A stretch of DNA of 10,390 nucleotides from an uncultured Verrucomicrobiota bacterium. GTDB taxonomy: Bacteria > Verrucomicrobiota > Verrucomicrobiia > Chthoniobacterales > SZAS-18. Location: contig CALMOL010000387.1 of the NCBI GenBank assembly GCA_937871685.1, forward strand, positions 1 to 10,390, in the 5' to 3' direction. The translations under genes were made by a program, and so were the position numbers. Below are positions 7,015 to 10,390 of the stretch, in pieces (the first letter of the stretch is position 1; each line of letters begins with the position of its first letter). Under the pieces are notes generated by a model. The model was not told the origin of the DNA, did no database searches, and saw only the letters and a program-made list of their open reading frames with translations.

Positions 7015-7032
7015 GCCGGACGCGCGTCCGGC
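7015..7032. other. Perfect 18-bp palindrome just after nrdA
   Basis: A fully self-complementary palindrome runs from GCCGGACGC (7015-7023) to GCGTCCGGC (7024-7032), starting 8 nt after the nrdA stop codon. As RNA it forms a stem of about 7 bp with a tetraloop. No T-run follows, so full termination is not expected. It could protect the nrdA 3' end, cause partial termination or serve as an operator for the downstream genes; none of these is shown by the sequence. Confidence 0.5.
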
Positions 7033-7081
7033 CGGGCGCTTCGCGAGGCCGATTCCCTCCTGCATTCAAACCTCTACCCCC

Positions 7082-7420
7082 ATGAATCCAGGAATCTACA
7101 TTGTTCACTTCGAGTCCGGCTCCAAGCGCGCCGCCATGCCCGGCGTCGTCACCGTGGAAAACGATCGCGTCACCGGCGGTGATCCCGCCTACGTCTATGT
7201 CGGCCGCGTCTCGTCGGCCGCGAACGGCGAGTCATCCGTCGAGTTCCGCGTCACCCGCCACGAGCCCGGCGCCGACTCCGTCTTTGGCGACCTGGAAGAA
7301 TTCGACGTCGCCACAAAGGGCCGCTTCACCGAAGACTCCTTCGAGCTGCGCGGCCACCTCGAAGGCGAGGCCGGCGCGCCCATTGCCCTCCACGGCCGCC
7401 GCAAGGTCGGCCTGGAATAA
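7082..7420 (+). CDS. Small GrlR-like protein
   Basis: This predicted 112-residue soluble protein has no signal peptide or membrane segment. The N-terminal strand MNPGIYIVHFES, then GVVTVENDRVTGGDPAYVYVG at about 21-41, and RVTRHEPGADSVFGDLEEF at about 56-74, resemble the GrlR family of small beta-barrel proteins. GrlR itself is a type III secretion anti-activator in enteropathogens. Homologues outside Enterobacteriaceae are common and mostly uncharacterised, so no secretion role is implied. It lies 74 nt after nrdA and 15 nt before the next gene, probably in the nrd operon. The ATG at 7082 was chosen because it starts the recognisable domain; upstream in-frame sequence overlaps nrdA. No Shine-Dalgarno sequence is seen (C-run before ATG). 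Family call moderate; function unknown. Confidence 0.72.
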   Translation: MNPGIYIVHFESGSKRAAMPGVVTVENDRVTGGDPAYVYVGRVSSAANGESSVEFRVTRHEPGADSVFGDLEEFDVATKGRFTEDSFELRGHLEGEAGAPIALHGRRKVGLE

Positions 7421-7435
7421 TTCCCGCTTCGTCCC

Positions 7436-8101
7436 GTGCCCGCCGCCCCCCCTGCTTCACCGCGCCCGGCCGTGTCCATCGGCCGGCTCGTGCGCAGCGG
7501 CGTGACGTTTGATCTGCGCCGTTCTTTTTCTTCCGTCGTGGAAACCGACGACCTCCTCGCCCAAGTCGCCGAATTCTTTTCCGCGCTGGACTCGGCCGGC
7601 GTGGACACCGTGCTCGTTGGCGGCGTGGCGTTGCGCGCATGGGTGGACGGCCGCAACACCGAGGATCTCGATCTCATAGTGGCTGTAGAGGATGCCGCGC
7701 GTGTGGCCGGCCTCGCGGTCCGCGAGCGTGACGGCGACTTCGCCCTAGCCGCGTTTGGCGCGTTGCGCGTGGACCTGCTTTTCACTTCTAACCCGCTCTT
7801 TGCCCGGGTCGCGCGAGAGCATTCTGCGCTCGTGCCTTTCGCCGAGCGCACCGTTCGCACGGCGGACGTTCGCGGGCTCTTCTTGCTCAAACTCTATGCG
7901 CTGCCCTCGCTCTATCGGCAAATGCAGTGGCCGAAGGTGAAGACCTACGAGGCCGATCTCGCCGCTCTCATTGCGGCACATCGCCCCGACACCGCCGCGA
8001 TCCTCGACGAGCTTGCGCCGTTCGTCCCTGCCTTCGACCTCACCGAACTGCGCCGCCTCGTGGCCGACCTTGAGCAGCCGCGCGCCCGCTTTGGCGCATA
8101 G
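7436..8101 (+). CDS. Nucleotidyltransferase-fold protein (MNT/AbiEii-like)
   Basis: This protein of up to 221 residues carries the nucleotidyltransferase polymerase-beta-type signature. VLVGGVALRAW at 59-69 holds the GG pair. TEDLDL at 75-80 supplies D78 and D80, and VDLLF at 112-116 supplies a third acid, D113. A helical C-terminal part with LLKLYAL at 150-156 and KVKTYEADLAAL at 167-178 resembles AbiEii/DUF6036-type proteins. These include type IV-like toxins and uncharacterised enzymes that transfer NMP to RNA or protein. The active-site acids are all present, so it is probably catalytic. The GTG at 7436 gives the longest frame. GTG at 7538 (V35) would start closer to the conserved domain and is a serious alternative. 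No antitoxin-like partner is adjacent; the neighbour upstream is GrlR-like and downstream is nrdB. Substrate unknown. Confidence 0.75.
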   Translation: MPAAPPASPRPAVSIGRLVRSGVTFDLRRSFSSVVETDDLLAQVAEFFSALDSAGVDTVLVGGVALRAWVDGRNTEDLDLIVAVEDAARVAGLAVRERDGDFALAAFGALRVDLLFTSNPLFARVAREHSALVPFAERTVRTADVRGLFLLKLYALPSLYRQMQWPKVKTYEADLAALIAAHRPDTAAILDELAPFVPAFDLTELRRLVADLEQPRARFGA

Positions 8102-8169
8102 CTTTCCTTCGATCCTCTCCCTGTCCTCCGTGCCCCCGTGGCAAACCCATCCTACCTCCCCTTGAACTC

Positions 8170-9237
8170 ATGAGCTGCTGCAACGCCACGGGCGAACGCC
8201 CGACCTTCCGCGACCTCACCCGCCGCATCAACGCCGACGACAAGCGTTTGATCAATTGCCAGTCCGTCGATGTGAACCAGCTCATGCCCCTCAAATACCA
8301 CTGGGCCTGGGAGCACTACCTCAACGGCTGCCGCAACCATTGGATGCCCGACGAGGTGCCCATGCAGCAGGACGTGGAGCTTTGGAAGTCCAACCGCCTC
8401 ACGCCCGACGAGCGCCGCGTCATCATGCGCAACCTCGGCTTCTTCTCCACGGCCGAGTCGCTCGTGGGCAACAACATCGTGCTCGGCGTCTTCAAGCACG
8501 TCACCAACCCCGAGTGCCGCCAGTATCTGCTGCGCCAGGCCTTCGAGGAGGCGATCCACACGCACACCTTCCACTACATCTGCGAGAGCCTCGGCCTCGA
8601 CGAGCGCGAGGTGTTCAACATGTATCACGAGGTCAACTCGATCCATGACAAGGACGCGTTCGAGATGACCCTCACCGAATCGCTGGCAGACCCGCACTTC
8701 TCCACCGAGACCACGGCCGGCGTGCAGCAGTTCCTGCGCAACCTCGTGGGCTACTACGTCATCATGGAAGGCATCTTCTTCTACTCCGGCTTCGTGATGA
8801 TGCTGAACTTCAAGCGCCAGAACCGCATGGTCGGCATCGGCCAGCAGTTCGAATACATCATGCGTGACGAGTCCACGCACCTGAACTTCGGCATCGACCT
8901 CATCAACGGCATCAAGGAGGAGAACCCGGACGCGTGGACGCCCGCGCTCATGGCCGAATTGCAGACGATGATCGAGCGCGCCGTCGAGCTGGAAGTCGCC
9001 TACGCGCAGGACTGCCTGCCCAAGGGCATCCTCGGCCTCAACTCGGAGGCCTTCCGCGACTACGTGCAGCACATCGCCGACCGCCGCCTGGAGCGCATCG
9101 GCCTCAAGTCCCGCTACGGTTCGCGTAATCCGTTCCCGTGGCTGAGCGAGACCATCGACATCGCCAAGGAAAAGAACTTCTTCGAGACCCGCGTGACCGA
9201 ATACCAAAAGGCGAGCGCTTCCACGCTCGATTGGTAA
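8170..9237 (+). CDS. nrdB: Class Ic-type ribonucleotide reductase, small subunit
   Basis: This 355-residue ferritin-like radical subunit activates NrdA. Metal ligands by motif are E96, E127, H130, E200, E234 and H237. The position that normally carries the radical Tyr is F134 (EEAIHTHTF). This is the class Ic pattern of Chlamydia trachomatis, whose Mn(IV)/Fe(III) cofactor replaces the tyrosyl radical. As I recall the Chlamydia numbering (E89, E120, H123, F127, E193, E227, H230), every residue here is offset by exactly +7. W58, Y229 and Y345 also match Chlamydia W51, Y222 and Y338 of the radical-transfer path. The C-terminus, ending TLDW, would dock to NrdA. ATG at 8170 follows 68 nt of pyrimidine-rich spacer with no Shine-Dalgarno sequence. 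It is the last gene before a strong terminator. Identification firm; the metal content is inferred. Confidence 0.96.
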   Translation: MSCCNATGERPTFRDLTRRINADDKRLINCQSVDVNQLMPLKYHWAWEHYLNGCRNHWMPDEVPMQQDVELWKSNRLTPDERRVIMRNLGFFSTAESLVGNNIVLGVFKHVTNPECRQYLLRQAFEEAIHTHTFHYICESLGLDEREVFNMYHEVNSIHDKDAFEMTLTESLADPHFSTETTAGVQQFLRNLVGYYVIMEGIFFYSGFVMMLNFKRQNRMVGIGQQFEYIMRDESTHLNFGIDLINGIKEENPDAWTPALMAELQTMIERAVELEVAYAQDCLPKGILGLNSEAFRDYVQHIADRRLERIGLKSRYGSRNPFPWLSETIDIAKEKNFFETRVTEYQKASASTLDW

Positions 9238-9295
9238 CGCGCCGGCGTTGCAAACCCTTTCGGCCAGTTACCCGGAAAAGCAGGCCGAATACCCC

Positions 9296-9338
9296 GCCGC
9301 CGTCTTGGGCATGATCCCAGGGCGGCGGCTTCGTTTTT
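9296..9338 (+). terminator. Intrinsic terminator of the nrd operon
   Basis: A 14-bp stem, 9296-9309 with 9316-9329 including two G-T (G-U) pairs, closes a six-base loop and is followed by TTCGTTTTT at 9330-9338. It starts 58 nt after the nrdB stop codon. This is a textbook Rho-independent terminator and the best-supported end for the nrdA-nrdB transcript. Confidence 0.88.
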
Positions 9339-9562
9339 GGCGAGATCGTGGAGGCAGATCTCGCAATCCTCGTGCCGCAATGTCGTGGCAGATCGTCCAT
9401 TCGTTCCAATGGACGGCCCGCGGAAGGTCAGTTCTTGCGAAACCTGGCCTGTCTAACGGGAACCAAACGCCGGGGACGGAGTTGTCCCTTGGCACTCAGA
9501 TGACCCCGCCTAGGGTGGCGGCCCTCGTTCCGGGGCCTAGCGGCCAGCGGAGCGCCGCGTCC
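9339..9562. other. Intergenic region with two perfect hairpins
   Basis: GCGAGATC at 9340-9347 and GATCTCGC at 9357-9364 form a perfect 8-bp inverted repeat with a nine-base spacer. CGTCCATT at 9394-9401 and AATGGACG at 9408-9415 form a second 8-bp stem with a six-base loop. A weaker GGGAC/GTCCC pair is at 9473-9477 and 9484-9488. No coding sequence, tRNA or clear promoter is seen. A promoter for the downstream membrane gene must lie here if the terminator at 9296-9338 is efficient. Confidence 0.5.
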
Positions 9563-10114
9563 ATGCTCTACTCGTTTTCGCTCAAGACCATCGGCCTCGT
9601 TGTCGGCGTGCTGCTCATGCTGCTGCACGGCCTCGCGTTGCTGCGCGGCGAGGCAGCCCGGGAGTGGGCGCGTCGCTTCCCCCGACATCGGATGTGGGGG
9701 ATCGCGTTGATCACAGTCGCCGCGATCTGGGCGTGGTGGGTCGCCTGGGTGCGCAATTGGGGCGAGTTCGATAGTTTCCGGCCGCTGGCACTTGGGGGAA
9801 TTCCGGTGGCGTGGTTCCTGATGATCCAGTTCGTGGACGACTTCCTGGCCGCGCGCGCCCTGGGCATCGTGATGCTGATGGCGGCGCTGCCGTTGCTGGA
9901 AGCGGCTTGGCTTCAGCCGCCCGCCTCGCGCCTGCTGGTGGTGAGCCTCGCCTACGCCTGGGTGCTGGCCGGCATGGTCTGGACCTCCTCGCCGCACAAG
10001 ATGCGCGACTGGCTGGATTGGTTCCTGCCCCGCCCGGCCCTGTGGACGGCGGCGCTGCTGGCTGGCTTCGGCTATGGCGCCGCCGTGCTGGCCTGCGCGG
10101 CGCTGTGGTGGTAG
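9563..10114 (+). CDS. Six-helix integral membrane protein, function unknown
   Basis: This 183-residue hydrophobic protein has about six predicted membrane segments: 7-27, 45-63, 74-91, 97-117, 122-140 and 158-182. A basic stretch (RGEAAREWARRFPRHR, 28-43) lies between helices 1 and 2. Charged or polar loops NWGEFDSFR (65-73) and SPHKMRDWLDWF (143-154) are the most distinctive soluble parts, and tryptophan is abundant. I do not recognise the family. ATG at 9563 is preferred over longer upstream starts because those would run through the terminator at 9296-9338. GGAG at 9549-9552 is a plausible ribosome binding site 10 nt before the ATG, unlike the other genes here. There is no catalytic motif, and the neighbours give no functional hint. 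Confidence 0.75.
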   Translation: MLYSFSLKTIGLVVGVLLMLLHGLALLRGEAAREWARRFPRHRMWGIALITVAAIWAWWVAWVRNWGEFDSFRPLALGGIPVAWFLMIQFVDDFLAARALGIVMLMAALPLLEAAWLQPPASRLLVVSLAYAWVLAGMVWTSSPHKMRDWLDWFLPRPALWTAALLAGFGYGAAVLACAALWW

Positions 10115-10239
10115 GCGGGGAAAGGGGCCGAGAGGATGGAAGCTGGAGGATGGCAGGGCGACCATGAGCTGTTCGTCAGTCTGGAATCACGCGCTTACAG
10201 CGGTTGTCGATGAGGTGGAGCGAACCCCGAGCCCACCCT
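10115..10239. other. Non-coding stretch after the membrane protein
   Basis: Nothing gene-like is seen here apart from a short direct repeat, AGGATGG, at 10133-10139 and 10147-10153. There is no obvious T-tailed terminator for the membrane-protein gene. The inverted repeat starting at 10240 may serve that role. Confidence 0.4.
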
Positions 10240-10376
10240 CGGCTCGGCCACTGGGAGCGCCGGCGTCCTGCCGGCTGGGTTTCTGGCGGGCCACCGTTTT
10301 CTTGCCCGCGGCGGAATGAGAGGGGCCCGGAAGGAGCCCAGCCGGCAGGACGCCGGCGCTCCCAGTGACCGAGCCG
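10240..10376. repeat. Large inverted repeat, 40-nt arms
   Basis: The left arm, 10240-10279, is the reverse complement of the right arm, 10337-10376, at 39 of 40 positions; the one mismatch is C10248 against A10368. The arms surround 57 nt that hold an inner stem, GCGGGC 10286-10291 with GCCCGC 10304-10309. Each arm contains the self-complementary core GCCGGCGTCCTGCCGGC-like sequence. The near-perfect symmetry suggests two facing copies of a dispersed palindromic repeat (BIME-like), or a MITE. No T-run follows, so a terminator function is possible only by strong structure. Confidence 0.75.
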
Positions 10377-10390
10377 CCGACCGGCCGGCG

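Noticed and set aside
7082..7420. Type III secretion regulator implying a secretion locus
   Set aside because: Only the fold-family resemblance is present; no secretion genes occur in the window.
7436..8101. Type IV toxin-antitoxin (AbiE-like) system
   Set aside because: Only the nucleotidyltransferase is present; no AbiEi-like winged-helix antitoxin gene is adjacent, and the GrlR-like neighbour has no known antitoxin role.
9490..9505. Sigma-54-like promoter starting TGGCAC
   Set aside because: The -12 element lacks the required GC dinucleotide at the proper spacing.
9248..9562. Longer in-frame N-terminal extension of the membrane protein
   Set aside because: It would translate through the intrinsic terminator at 9296-9338 and several hairpins; the sequence is not protein-like, and the hydrophobic domain begins right after the ATG at 9563.

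Overview
This is a GC-rich window from a bacterium that I would place in Verrucomicrobiota, possibly Opitutaceae. That placement is inference. It rests on a Chlamydia-like class Ic ribonucleotide reductase, an LPS heptose gene, start sites without Shine-Dalgarno sequences and GC-rich palindromic intergenic repeats. No rRNA, tRNA or CRISPR array was seen.

Layout: (1) 1-257 is non-coding and palindrome-rich. (2) 258-1286 is hldD, an ADP-glyceromanno-heptose 6-epimerase of LPS core synthesis. (3) 1287-1826 is a long intergenic region with an NrdR-box-like palindrome (1583-1598) followed by a long imperfect hairpin (1602-1666). (4) 1827-7007 is nrdA, the large subunit of class I ribonucleotide reductase, with tandem ATP-cones and two in-frame inteins, each carrying LAGLIDADG homing-endonuclease motifs. 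(5) 7082-7420 is a small GrlR-like protein, and 7436-8101 is a nucleotidyltransferase-fold protein. (6) 8170-9237 is nrdB, with Phe where the radical Tyr normally sits, so class Ic (Mn/Fe) type. (7) A strong intrinsic terminator lies at 9296-9338. (8) 9563-10114 is a six-helix membrane protein of unknown function. (9) 10240-10376 is a large inverted repeat with 40-nt arms.

The central unit is a probable nrdA-grlR-like-NTase-nrdB operon. It would be controlled through the NrdR-like box and leader hairpin and end at the terminator after nrdB. Removing residues 437-813 and 959-1322 of the 1726-residue NrdA precursor leaves a normal 985-residue NrdA. Both inteins interrupt functional centres: intein 1 lies in the allosteric specificity loop, and intein 2 lies directly after the thiyl-radical cysteine. 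The most unusual observation is that intein 1 is followed by Gly rather than Cys, Ser or Thr, which the textbook splicing mechanism cannot use. Intein 2 also deviates, with Lys instead of His before its terminal Asn. All functional statements come from reading motifs; no database search was possible.
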